Shown: positions 42,480-51,388 of the stretch, piece by piece
How positions within the stretch are numbered: position 1 is the stretch's first letter
How the letters are laid out: the number at the start of each line of letters is the position of its first letter
NCBI RefSeq assembly: GCF_001542625.1
Contig: NZ_CP016279.1
Location: 6,820,001-6,884,000, forward strand
Direction: 5' to 3'
Source of the DNA: Streptomyces griseochromogenes
Lineage (GTDB): Bacteria; Actinomycetota; Actinomycetes; Streptomycetales; Streptomycetaceae
DNA: 64,000 bases
Translations under genes and position numbers: made by a program
The notes under the pieces: generated by a model
Databases searched by the model: none
Told to the model about the DNA's origin: nothing
Seen by the model: only the letters and a program-made list of their open reading frames with translations

Positions 42480-44093
42480 GTGTCCAGCGTGAACCATGGG
42501 GTTGTGACGGTGGTGGTCATCACCTACAACGACGCGGAGCGAGTCTCAGAGGCGGTCGCCTCGGCTCTCGCTCAGGGCGATGCAGTCGGCGAGGTCGTGG
42601 TCGTCGACGACGCGTCCACCGACGGCACACCTCACCTGTTGGGACAGCTCGCGGCCGCCGACCCTCGGGTACGCGTCGTACGCCGCGCGAGCAATAGCGG
42701 CGGTTGCGGAACCCCGCGTAACGACGGCATCGGTGCGGCCCGCTTCCCATGGCTCGTCTTCCTCGACAGCGACGACGTGCTCCCGCCGAAGGCCGTGGAC
42801 GCGCTGCTCACCGTCGCACTCCGGCATGACGCCGACGTGGCGGCGGGCCTGTGCGTACGGCGCGAGCTGCCCGGTGGACGTGAGATCCCCTGGCAGGAAC
42901 AACTATTCACCGTCGAGTCGGCGCACGACGGGGTGACCCGGCGCCCGCAGACACTGTGGGACACGCTGTCCGTGAACAAGATCTACCGCCGGGAGTTCCT
43001 GCTCTCCCGGCGGATCCGTTTCCCCGACGGCGCGGCGCACTACGAGGACTTCGTCTTCACCGCGCGTGTCTACGCTGCCCGTCCGCGCCTCGCCGTCACC
43101 CCCGAGACCGTCTACATCTGGCATGTGCGCTACGGCACCGGCCGGGCCTCGATATCGCTGCGCCGAGACCGGATCCAGAACTGGCGGGACCGGATCACCG
43201 CCCATCGGCAAGTGCTGGAGATCATGCGGGACAGCGGCGAGAGGGATCTGCTGATCGCCGCGCAGACCAAGTTCCTCGAGTTCGATCTCGCCGTCTACCT
43301 GAACGAACTGCCTCAGCGTGCGCCGGAGTACCAGGACATCTGGTGGCGGATCTCCCGCGAGCATGTACGCGCCTTCGAGGAGGAGGCCGTATGCCGGGCC
43401 ACACCCGCGGCGCGCTGGCGCACCGCGGTGCTGCTCGGACGCGAGCGGCAGGCCGCGGACCTTCGACGGCTGGCCGAGTTGGCGGCCGACCCGCCGCGGC
43501 TGACGCCACCGTACGCCGGTGACGTGCGGCGACCACTGTGGGACGCGGTGCGTTCCGCCCCCGACGGTCCGGACGAGATCGTGCTCGACGGTCTCGCCGA
43601 CGCCCCGATCGCGCAGCTGCCGTTGTACGTCTCCGCGGACGTGAACGCAGGCCGTCGGCTCCGGCTCGAACTACGGCTGGCCGAGTTCTACGGCAGGACC
43701 GCGCACGTCGGCCCGGAGCGAGCGAGCATCGAGCTTCGCCATCGGATGACGGACGCGGCACACCGGTGTGAGGGGGTGTGGGAGACCGGGCCGGACGGAG
43801 AGGGCTGGCGTGCCGTCGTCACCGTCGACGCGGCGGCGCTCTGTGAACACGGCACGATCACCACATGGGACGCCTGGGTGACCCTGTCCTTCCGGGACGG
43901 TGAGCCGGTCACGCGGCCGCTGCGTGCCGGTTCAGGTCTGAGACGACTGGTGCGGGTAGGCCGACGAGGGCGGGTGCTGCTGCTCCAGCCGTACGCCACC
44001 ACCGGTGGATGTCTCGCCGTACGCGTCGCTGACGGCCTTGTCGGAATGCGCGCCGTGGTCGCCGGGCGGCTCGCCCGCCACAAGCGGCGCTGA
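42480..44093 (+). CDS. family 2 glycosyltransferase with C-terminal extension
   Basis: GT-A fold glycosyltransferase of 537 aa. It opens TVVVITYNDAERVSEAV, followed by VVVVDDASTDGT and the DxD-type FLDSDDVLPP. ARVYAARPRL and helical segments follow, then a beta-rich C-terminal domain (from about residue 350) like that of wall-polymer-modifying transferases. The start GTG 42480 follows GGGAG. ATG 42435 is in frame without a good site. It converges, only 12 bases apart, on a CDP-glycerol glycerophosphotransferase-type gene. A role in glycosylating a teichoic-acid-like polymer is inferred. Confidence 0.85.
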   Translation: MSSVNHGVVTVVVITYNDAERVSEAVASALAQGDAVGEVVVVDDASTDGTPHLLGQLAAADPRVRVVRRASNSGGCGTPRNDGIGAARFPWLVFLDSDDVLPPKAVDALLTVALRHDADVAAGLCVRRELPGGREIPWQEQLFTVESAHDGVTRRPQTLWDTLSVNKIYRREFLLSRRIRFPDGAAHYEDFVFTARVYAARPRLAVTPETVYIWHVRYGTGRASISLRRDRIQNWRDRITAHRQVLEIMRDSGERDLLIAAQTKFLEFDLAVYLNELPQRAPEYQDIWWRISREHVRAFEEEAVCRATPAARWRTAVLLGRERQAADLRRLAELAADPPRLTPPYAGDVRRPLWDAVRSAPDGPDEIVLDGLADAPIAQLPLYVSADVNAGRRLRLELRLAEFYGRTAHVGPERASIELRHRMTDAAHRCEGVWETGPDGEGWRAVVTVDAAALCEHGTITTWDAWVTLSFRDGEPVTRPLRAGSGLRRLVRVGRRGRVLLLQPYATTGGCLAVRVADGLVGMRAVVAGRLARHKRR

Positions 44094-44105
44094 CCCGCGA
44101 CGGGT

Positions 44106-46355
44106 TCACCTGGCGGCGGACGTCCGGCCGCTCGGGGCGGCCGACTCTCCGGGCGCCGGCTCGCCCAGGAAGACGCTGCGTACGACGCGCTCGGCCGCGC
44201 GCCCGTCGTCGTAGGGGCAGAAGCGATCCCGGAACCGGGCGAGCCGCTCGGCCGCACTCGGCCTCGTGTGCTCGCCGCTGCGGAACACCTCGACGAGCCT
44301 TTCGTGCGTGGTGGCGACCGGGCCGGGCCCCTCGGCGAGGAGGTCGAAGTAGACCCCCCGTGAGCGCCGGTACGTCTCCCAGTCGGGCGCGTAGATCACG
44401 ATCGGCCTGTCCAGGACGGCGTAGTCGAACATCACCGACGAGTAGTCGGTGATCAGAACATCGGCGGCGATGCACAGGTCTTCGATCGACGGGTGGGACG
44501 AGACGTCCACGACGCTCCGGGACGAGGAGATCCGCTGGATGTCGAAGTAGTGTGAGCGCACCAGCAGGACATGGTCGTCGCCGAGCTGATCGCCGAATCG
44601 CCGCACGTCCAAGACGGGCGCCGTCTCGTTCTGGTGGTCACGGTGGGTGGGCGCGTAGAGGACGGCGATCTGCCCGGGGGCGATGCCGAGTTCGCCCCGC
44701 ACACGGTTCGCTCGGTCGAGCGACGCGTTGACCAGCCGGTCGACGCGCGGATACCCCGTCTCGAGCACCTCGTAACCGCCGGGGTAGACCCTGGTGAACA
44801 CCTCGGTGGTGTGCGGGTTCGGCGAGACGAGGACGTCCCACCGACCGCACTGCTCCACCAGTCGGTCGAAGTTCATGTCGCGTGCGGCAGCAGGGTGGTC
44901 CCGCAGGTCGGTCCCCATCTTCTTCAGAGGGGTGCCGTGCTGTGTCTGCACCAGCACCGCGCCACGACGTTTGGGCAGTTCGTACGGGAAGTTGACGTTG
45001 TTGACCAGGTACTTGGCCCGTGCCATGGTGCGCAGGCAGCGGGGGGTCCCATCAACCACGTACTCGACCCCTGGCGGGATGGAAGCCGTCCTGTCCTTGG
45101 CGACGACCCACACTCCGCGGATGCCGGGCGCGAGTTCGCGGGCCTTCTCGAAGATGGCCGCGGGATTGCAGGCGTAGCCGCGGTTCCAGTAGGCGGCGTA
45201 GACAGCCAGCGTGTCGTCGGCGGGAAGCCGCAGACAGGCGCGGTAGTAGGCACGCCGCAGCGCCGTTGCCACAAGCCGGGGTGTCCGCCGAGCGGCGCCG
45301 CGCGCGCGGCCGAGGGTGGCACGCAGTGCGAGACGAAGCCGGTTCACCGGCTCCAGCGCCGCGTACGCGGGATAGGCCCCTCGCTCCACCAACCGGTACT
45401 GCAGGCCACGCAGCCCGGACGGATAGGAGTAATCACGCGGCCGGAACTGCTGGAAGTGCTCCGACGCCCGCCGGAAGAAGTCGCGTCGTAGGTTCCCCGG
45501 CACCAGGCCCGGAGTGGCGAGCACGGTCGTCGCGTGGCGCACGGTGCGGTCGAAGACCGCTCTGCGGAACGGCTCGGCTGTCCCGGCCTCGCGGTCGATG
45601 AATGCGAAGATCCGCTCGTACTGGCCGAAGAGGTCGAAGTGCTTCGGGCTGGAGGTGCTCGTGATCGCACCCTCACGCCCGCGCTGGTAGTGGTAGCAGA
45701 CCCGGTCGAGCATGCTGAGTCGACGCGCTGCGAGCAGCGAGGGGTAGGTGACCGAAATGTCCTCGTAGTACCCGCGCCCGAATTCCAGGTCCAGGCCGAG
45801 CAGGAAGTCCCGGCGCAGCACCCTGCTCCACGCGGTCATGATCAGGTCCAGGGTGCCGGGCCGTTCCCCGAGCGTGAATGTCTCGGGAGCGTCCTGGAAG
45901 AGATGCGCACGCGCGTTGCGCTCCACCCTTCCGTCCGGGTTGACCAGAGCATGGTCGACGAGAAGCACGTCGGGACTGGTCTGTCGCAGCCGCTCGGCGA
46001 CCGCGGCCAGCGCCCCGCATGTCAGCCGGTCGTCGCTGTCGACGAACCAGACGTAGTCGCCCTTGGCCCGGGCCAGGCCCTCAGTGCGCGCTTGGCCGAG
46101 CCCGACGTTCTCCGGCAGGTGCACCACGCGCATCCGAGGATCCCTGACCGCGTACTCATCGAGCAGGGCACCGCTGCCGTCGGGGGAACAGTCGTCCACG
46201 GCCACGACCTCGATGCCCCCGAAGGATTGCGACGCTCCCAGCAGGGAGTCCAGGCATTCCGGCAGAAACTCCTGCACCTGGTACACGGGCAGGACGACAC
46301 TGATGAGCACCTCCTCCTCGGACGGCTGGGCGGCCGGGTTGTCATTCGTTGCCAC
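44106..46355 (-). CDS. bifunctional GT2 / CDP-glycerol glycerophosphotransferase (TagF-like)
   Basis: Two-domain enzyme of 749 aa. The N-terminal GT-A domain includes VLISVVLPVYQVQEFLPECL, VVAVDDCSPDGSG and WFVDSDDRLTCG. A C-terminal Glyphos_transf domain (from about residue 370) has NNVNFPYELPKR, VQTQHGTPLKKMG, LYAPTHRDH and TDYSSVMFDYAVLDRP. The latter domain polymerises glycerol phosphate from CDP-glycerol onto a membrane-linked acceptor. The fusion suggests synthesis of a glycosylated poly(glycerol phosphate) or related wall polymer. GTG 46355 follows GGAGG. A perfect palindrome at 46568-46590 lies about 213 bases upstream. Confidence 0.9.
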   Translation of the reverse strand: MATNDNPAAQPSEEEVLISVVLPVYQVQEFLPECLDSLLGASQSFGGIEVVAVDDCSPDGSGALLDEYAVRDPRMRVVHLPENVGLGQARTEGLARAKGDYVWFVDSDDRLTCGALAAVAERLRQTSPDVLLVDHALVNPDGRVERNARAHLFQDAPETFTLGERPGTLDLIMTAWSRVLRRDFLLGLDLEFGRGYYEDISVTYPSLLAARRLSMLDRVCYHYQRGREGAITSTSSPKHFDLFGQYERIFAFIDREAGTAEPFRRAVFDRTVRHATTVLATPGLVPGNLRRDFFRRASEHFQQFRPRDYSYPSGLRGLQYRLVERGAYPAYAALEPVNRLRLALRATLGRARGAARRTPRLVATALRRAYYRACLRLPADDTLAVYAAYWNRGYACNPAAIFEKARELAPGIRGVWVVAKDRTASIPPGVEYVVDGTPRCLRTMARAKYLVNNVNFPYELPKRRGAVLVQTQHGTPLKKMGTDLRDHPAAARDMNFDRLVEQCGRWDVLVSPNPHTTEVFTRVYPGGYEVLETGYPRVDRLVNASLDRANRVRGELGIAPGQIAVLYAPTHRDHQNETAPVLDVRRFGDQLGDDHVLLVRSHYFDIQRISSSRSVVDVSSHPSIEDLCIAADVLITDYSSVMFDYAVLDRPIVIYAPDWETYRRSRGVYFDLLAEGPGPVATTHERLVEVFRSGEHTRPSAAERLARFRDRFCPYDDGRAAERVVRSVFLGEPAPGESAAPSGRTSAAR

Positions 46356-46567
46356 ACGTCCTCCAGGCAGTGTCGGTGTATGCCTTGCACGGTCGGACCT
46401 GGGACCGACCGACGCCCGGGCGGTTTCCCCCGCAAGTCCCGGGGAGGCCGCGGGATGCGCGTGCCGGACGGAACGTCGCGCCGACCGCACCGGCCCGATG
46501 CGATCCAGCGGCTCGCGTCGCCGGGTGCACGCATGCGCCGGAAAACGCGGCGGTCTCGAGCACAGAG

Positions 46568-46590
46568 TAGTCCTACAATGTGTAGGACTA
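46568..46590. promoter_or_regulatory. operator G, perfect palindrome TAGTCCTAC-N5-GTAGGACTA
   Basis: Nine-base perfect arms with centre AATGT; the core is CTACAATGTGTAG. It is the longest of the CTAC-N5-GTAG set. It lies 22 bases before a small plus-strand ORF and 213 bases before the divergent TagF-like gene. Confidence 0.75.
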
Positions 46591-46611
46591 CCAGTGAGAC
46601 CGGAGACCGGT

Positions 46612-46773
46612 GTGGCCAGTAGCCCACTGGGAGATACCCAGGAACGTGGTCACCGCGTCTGGAACCCACTCAAGACACCACCCGAAAGGGTGGCCGACCA
46701 TGGCCACGGAACACCGAAGGCGGTCTTGCGCGACTTGGAGGAGCACGCGCCGGAAACGGCTGCCGACGATTGA
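46612..46773 (+). CDS. small protein (53 aa) downstream of operator G
   Basis: GTG 46612 has GGAG 7 bases upstream. The peptide MASSPLGDTQERGHRVWNPL continues through VLRDLEEHAPETAADD. It is hydrophilic and acidic at the C-terminus, with no membrane segment. The very close perfect palindrome (46568-46590) would place it under strong control, so I consider it a real gene. I recognise no family. Confidence 0.45.
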   Translation: MASSPLGDTQERGHRVWNPLKTPPERVADHGHGTPKAVLRDLEEHAPETAADD

Positions 46774-47668
46774 ATCGACTTGAATCGACTTCGATGACGA
46801 CGCCAGGAACGGCGACGCCGTGCCAGTAGCGCTTCGTCGGGTTCTGACCTTGGTTCTGCTGGCGGTGAGTGGGCGGCCGCAGGTAGTACAGGTGCCCCCT
46901 CCAGCACCTCGGCAGGCCCTGAAGAAGGTCGAGGATCGGGTGGAGGACGGTCACGAGCCAGCGCCGACGGGCGGCTTCCGGCCGGGCCGGTGCCTCGTCG
47001 GACGGTGCGTGCGGGGAGTTCGTCATGATCGGTGTGAGTGCCTCGACCGTGGTGTCTGCCGTGCCGTTCACAGCGACAGATGTGTCACCAAGGATCGCCA
47101 GTGCGGCGTGAGCGATGCTCTCCGCCTCCACGCCGATGGCGTCTCGCGCCTACTGCGCCGGCAAGGCCGGGCCAGGAGAGCATTCTTTGGCGAGAAGACC
47201 ACCGACGGACGACAGCTCTGTGGCCGTCTCGGCGTCCGCGCCTGTTGTTCCAGTGCCTCGGCGGCATCGGCGGACAGCCCGAGCATGCTGCCGCCGGCCT
47301 CCGTGAGGATCAGGGCACGGCTCAGGCCCGGCACTGGCTGTCCGCTTGAGATGGGCCGCGGTCTGCCGACCGTGATGCTTTCGGACGTCGGTCCAACCGG
47401 GCCATGACCGCATGATTCCCCTGCTGGCCACCACCTACGCCCCCGGTCAGCGGCCAACGCGGGTGGGGCCTCTCGATGCGGTCCCTCAACCCGGTGCGCC
47501 TCTGCCGCACAGCTACACCCGCTTAGGTGACGGCCGTTCGGCATCCGCGCTCAACCCCTTGGCCGGTCGGACAGCCACGGCTGTTGGCGATCCACGAGCC
47601 GAGTGAAGTCCGGGATGTTGACTGCCCCGACGCAGGGGATGTGTCGGGGCAGTCCTCATCGCGATTGG
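46774..47668. other. 895-base gap, probably decayed coding sequence
   Basis: The minus strand carries coding-like pieces in different frames, for example SRALILTEAGGSMLGLSADA near 47280 and ESIAHAALAILGDTSVAVNG near 47080. No full gene can be assembled. I do not recognise the parent family. Confidence 0.35.
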
Positions 47669-48922
47669 TCAGCCGAGAGAGGTGAGGAGCGTGTTGAGTG
47701 CCTTGACCTCGGTGGCCTTGTCGGGGTTCGGGGCGCGTAGTGCCTTCAGGACCTGGTCGATCTCGCTGTCGAGGAAGTGCCACGACTGCTCGCTCTTGGG
47801 CTCGAGGGTGGGCTGGTCGTCGTCCCAAGCGGTCTCGAGGTCCGTCACGCGGGTGGTCGCGGCCCGCTGATTGCCCGCATTGAGCTTTGCCCGGGTGTCA
47901 GCTGCGATCGTGCGGAACTTCGCGATCTCAGCCGGAGGGAACGGTGACGTCGCCTGCTCCGGGGTGAGATGGGCGGTTACCGGCGCGGGGGCGTCATCCT
48001 CGCCGGCCGCGGCCGCGTGGGGCCGGTGATGTGCCCAGACGAGCAGCGCCGCAGTCGCGACCGCTACAACGGCGTAGTAACCGAGCATGATCCGCTCACG
48101 CGCCGGGTTCGGTGCTGGTGCGGTATCGGTCAGCTCGTGGGTCTCGATGACATCGCTGCGGCCGAGCGTGAGGTACACGACCGTGGCGAGGATGGCGGCC
48201 AGGAAGACCATGCTGGTCACCGCGGTGCCGAGACCCAGGCCCCCGTCGCCACTGGGCGAGCCGAGCCAGTCGCCGAGGTTGGCACCGAGCGGGCGAGTGA
48301 GGATGTAGGCCAGCCAGAAGGAGAGCACCGCGTTGGCGCCGAGACGCCATGCGAGGACGATCGCGACGATCAACCCGAGAGGCAGGAGCACGGAGACGCC
48401 CGGGGTCCAGCCGGTCAGGTCCAGGGTCCAGTCGCCGGTGGCGGTGCCGAGGGCAAAAGTGACCAGCACCGCGAGCCAGTAGAAGAGTTCACGGGGACGG
48501 GTGGTGATGCTGTGGACCGACAGGGTCCGCTCGCGGGCGTACCAGATGCCGAAGACAACGGCGAGGACGCCGGCGAACACGCTACTGCTCAGCGCGAGGG
48601 GAACGCCCTGACTGTCGGTGAGGATGTCGGTGTAGAGAGTACCCGTCACACTCACTACCACGACGGTGAGCCAGTACACGAACGGGATGTAGCGTTTGGC
48701 GCCGAGCAGCAAGCCCAAGACGCCCGCCAGAACAGCGGTGAAGATCAATGCGGTATTGATCAGGCCGACACCGAGGTTCATGTTGATCCAGTCGGCGAAG
48801 CTCTCACCGACCGTGGTGCACAAGATCTTGATGATCCAAAACCAGGTCGTGACCTCGGGAACCTTGTTCAGCATCTGCCTGACAGGCGTCCGAACGCTCT
48901 CGGGCGTCGCCGCAGTTGTCAT
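47669..48922 (-). CDS. COG4705-type uncharacterised multi-spanning membrane protein with extended C-terminus
   Basis: Membrane protein of 417 aa with about eight hydrophobic segments in repeats. The repeated motif appears as EVTTWFWIIKILCTTVGESF, ELFYWLAVLVTFALGTATGD and SFWLAYILTRPLGANLGDWL, the signature of the family. After the last TM (near residue 300) a soluble C-terminal domain of about 100 residues contains FPPAEIAKFRTIAADTRAKL and ends helical. ATG 48922 follows GAGG. A palindrome at 48983-49004 is 61 bases upstream and matches the site upstream of dedA. Function is unknown. A truncated paralogue lies at 25637-25834. Confidence 0.78.
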   Translation of the reverse strand: MTTAATPESVRTPVRQMLNKVPEVTTWFWIIKILCTTVGESFADWINMNLGVGLINTALIFTAVLAGVLGLLLGAKRYIPFVYWLTVVVVSVTGTLYTDILTDSQGVPLALSSSVFAGVLAVVFGIWYARERTLSVHSITTRPRELFYWLAVLVTFALGTATGDWTLDLTGWTPGVSVLLPLGLIVAIVLAWRLGANAVLSFWLAYILTRPLGANLGDWLGSPSGDGGLGLGTAVTSMVFLAAILATVVYLTLGRSDVIETHELTDTAPAPNPARERIMLGYYAVVAVATAALLVWAHHRPHAAAAGEDDAPAPVTAHLTPEQATSPFPPAEIAKFRTIAADTRAKLNAGNQRAATTRVTDLETAWDDDQPTLEPKSEQSWHFLDSEIDQVLKALRAPNPDKATEVKALNTLLTSLG

Positions 48923-48982
48923 GTGATCCTCACACGTAACAGGCAGCAGCACGGGGCATCCCGCGCGACTGCGCAACGGTAA

Positions 48983-49004
48983 CTGTCTACAAATGCGTAG
49001 ACAG
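48983..49004. promoter_or_regulatory. operator H, CTGTCTAC-N6-GTAGACAG
   Basis: Eight-base perfect arms with centre AAATGC, 61 bases upstream of the COG4705-type gene. The inner part GTCTAC-N6-GTAGAC is identical in arms and spacing to the site at 22085-22102 upstream of dedA. Confidence 0.7.
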
Positions 49005-49582
49005 CGCAGCCTCAGATCCACAGGACGGCGGGATGACTTCGATTCCTCGTCAAGCCCGTTCCGACTGCGCTGCCGGGGCATCCTCCGTGACGTAGTCAGC
49101 GTCCCGGGAGCGGCTTCCGCTTTTGTTTTCCCCTCGGCCTGCGCGAGGATTCTGCACGCCTTGTCATGACCCGCGGGCGGTTCACCTTGTTACGCGGGAT
49201 CTTGAGATTTTCCCTGTGCGACACAGAACACGCCTTCGCCGCGTGCTCCGCCCGGTAGAGAGGCGTCCGGAACGCGCTGGTGCATGCAATGAGATCCGCC
49301 GAGTCAGAGAGACTCGGTGACACAGTCACCAGCAGGCGAGCATATTAGCCGCCTCGGAAACGGTCAGACTAAGGGATGCGCGTTGCTAATTTGAGCCCGG
49401 GCTAACGGAGCCGGCCGGGATTCTGAGAAACTTTGAGCCGGAATTCAACGTGCGGAGCCTGCGAATTACTGGGCCCGAACCACCGTGTGGCCTCCCCACA
49501 GGAGCTCTCGTGCCACCCCCTCATCCAGTGCCGGAGAGGCGCCAGACGTTACATAGGTCCACTCGCGCCGCGCCGGCTGGGC
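49005..49582. other. 578-base gap
   Basis: No supported gene. An AT-rich patch with GCTAAT and GGCTAAC near 49384-49406 may be a promoter or a leftover regulatory site. Confidence 0.3.
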
Positions 49583-49860
49583 CGCGCCATCGTGATCTCT
49601 TACGCCGCCGCCGTGCTCCTGCCTCGCCCCGGCCTGTGGCTACGTCACACGCATCCTCTGCCACCGGGGCCAGTCCTCCGCCTGCCGCTGTCTACCGCCA
49701 CGTGCCTGCTGTCGTCGGCCCTGTTCTCGGCCGGTCTCCAGGTCCCCGTCTGTGAGCTGGGCCGCTTCCTGAGGCGCCCGAACGCACGGCGCGTGGGGCT
49801 TGCGCTGCGCCTGGCGAACCCGCGGCCGGTCACGGCCGCGAACCGCGTTGTACGGGCCCT
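49583..49860 (+). pseudogene. possible fragment of a bile-acid:sodium symporter-like transporter
   Basis: A frame without start reads RAIVISYAAAVLLPRPGLWL, then SSALFSAGLQVPVCELGRFL and RRPNARRVGLALRLANPRPV. This resembles the first two transmembrane units of SBF-type (arsenite/bile acid symporter) proteins. The rest is absent. The similarity is recalled by eye and short, so this is tentative. Confidence 0.35.
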
Positions 49861-49917
49861 GACGCGGCCTCCCCCGTGCGCCTCAGCGGGCTGAACGGGG
49901 GCGCGGGCCTGCAGCCT

Positions 49918-51234
49918 TCACGTCGTACCGTCCACGGCCTCGTCGCCGCGGATCGGGACGAGCAGGGTGAAGGTGGTCGGAGCGCTGCCGGTCCGGGCCA
50001 GGCGACCGCCGAGTCCGGCCGCCAGATCGCTCGCGAGGGCGAGGCCGATGCCCGCTCCCTGGCCACCGCCGCTGTGGCCGCGGTCGAACAACCGCGCTGC
50101 CGAGCCGTGCACCTCGCCCTCGTCGGTGACATCGAAGGCGAGTGCGTCGTTGAGGTCGCGTACGACCAGACGGACCGTGCCCTTGCCGTGGATGCGGGCA
50201 TTGTCCAGCAGGATGTCGAGGATCTCCGTGACCGGCCCGCCGGGTACGCAGAGGTCCTCCGGCACGTCCCGGGCGAGGTGCTCGAAGCGGCGTCCGGCCT
50301 GCGCCAGCTGACCGTGCCAGCGTTCCTCCGTGGCCCGCAGCACCTGGCCCAGGGGCCGGTCGGCAGCCCTGGGCCTGAGCATCGCCCGGGACGTGGACAG
50401 GCGCAGGACCTCCTCCACCGTGTCGTGCAGTCGGCGGGTGGTGGTGAGGGCCTCGGCGAGGACCGGGCGCAGCCGGGCGTCGTCGTCCTGCTCCAGGCCG
50501 GACTCCAGCGTGAGCTGAAGGCCGGCCAGGGGTGTGCGCAGCTGGTGGGAGGCGTTGGCCGCGAAGTCCCTTTCGTGTCGCAGGAGTTCGGACAGGCTGT
50601 GCAGCATCTCATTGTGGGTGCGTGCGACCTGGTCGATCTCGGCGATGCTGCTGGGGGCCGCCCGCGCGCCCAGGTCTCCTTCAGCAACGGCCAGGCAGTG
50701 CCGGGAGAGACCCTCCAGCGGCGCGGCAAGGGTCCGTGCCTGGCGGCGGGCGACAAGGACGGCGACGGCCAGCGCAACTGCGGCCACGCCCAGCAGTGCG
50801 GCCCACGTCAGGAAGACCCGGTCGCGTACGGCGGCGGCCGGGGAGGACGCCCGAACGACTCCGATCACGTGCTCGGCATGCGAGACGGGCACCGCGACGA
50901 CCAGGTCGCCACCCGACCGGGTCCGGACGACCTCACCTGCGACGGCCCCATGAACAGGGGCATCGGCGGTTGCGGGGCCACTGCCCGCGTGCAACCGCCC
51001 TTGCGGGTCGTACAGGCCGAGGCGCCCGCCGGGCGGGGGTGCGGGCAGCTCCACGGGGTCGCCGCTCCGGTAGTCCGGACTGACACGGACGGCGCCGGCC
51101 AGGGCGGCCCGTTCCAGGGTGTCGCGCTGGTCGGCGTACAGGGCGGAACGGACGGCCAGGGCCAGGGGGACGGCGAGGAGGACGACGGCGACCAGGGCGG
51201 CGACGACGGCGACTCGCACCACGCGCTGTCTCAT
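49918..51234 (-). CDS. sensor histidine kinase
   Basis: Membrane kinase of 438 aa. TM1 (VVRVAVVAALVAVVLLAVPL), an extracytoplasmic domain of about 100 residues and TM2 (LTWAALLGVAAVALAVAVLV) are followed by HAMP. The His box is NASHQLRTPLAGL. ATPase motifs are LLDNARIHG, VTDEGEVHG and GGGQGAGIGLALASD. The G1 box is unusual (DEGEVHG rather than DNGPGI), which may lower ATPase fit. ATG 51234 has only AAGG close by. It is divergent from an ABC exporter operon whose last gene is a lone response regulator, the likely partner. Confidence 0.9.
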   Translation of the reverse strand: MRQRVVRVAVVAALVAVVLLAVPLALAVRSALYADQRDTLERAALAGAVRVSPDYRSGDPVELPAPPPGGRLGLYDPQGRLHAGSGPATADAPVHGAVAGEVVRTRSGGDLVVAVPVSHAEHVIGVVRASSPAAAVRDRVFLTWAALLGVAAVALAVAVLVARRQARTLAAPLEGLSRHCLAVAEGDLGARAAPSSIAEIDQVARTHNEMLHSLSELLRHERDFAANASHQLRTPLAGLQLTLESGLEQDDDARLRPVLAEALTTTRRLHDTVEEVLRLSTSRAMLRPRAADRPLGQVLRATEERWHGQLAQAGRRFEHLARDVPEDLCVPGGPVTEILDILLDNARIHGKGTVRLVVRDLNDALAFDVTDEGEVHGSAARLFDRGHSGGGQGAGIGLALASDLAAGLGGRLARTGSAPTTFTLLVPIRGDEAVDGTT

Positions 51235-51295
51235 GCCTTCATCATGCGACCCCACGTGCGGCCCCGACCACGCACGCCACACGTTTTGCCGTCGT

Positions 51296-51323
51296 CTAAC
51301 CCTCGGCGAGCAGAGCGCTAACC
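51296..51323. promoter_or_regulatory. CTAACC direct repeats, candidate response-regulator box
   Basis: CTAACC occurs at 51296-51301 and again at 51318-51323, 22 bases (two helical turns) apart, between the divergent kinase and lipoprotein genes. This spacing is typical for OmpR-family tandem binding. Confidence 0.4.
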
Positions 51324-51388
51324 GGCCCGCTCCTAGCGTCGACGGTACGACCGTCCGGTCCGAGGGCACCCCCTGGAGGGCAGTGGAC

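Noticed and set aside
46670..47131. A 153-codon minus-strand frame with possible start MTNSPHAPSDEAPARPEA
   Set aside because: The sequence loses coding character after the first third, overlaps the better supported small gene at 46612, and has no family resemblance.
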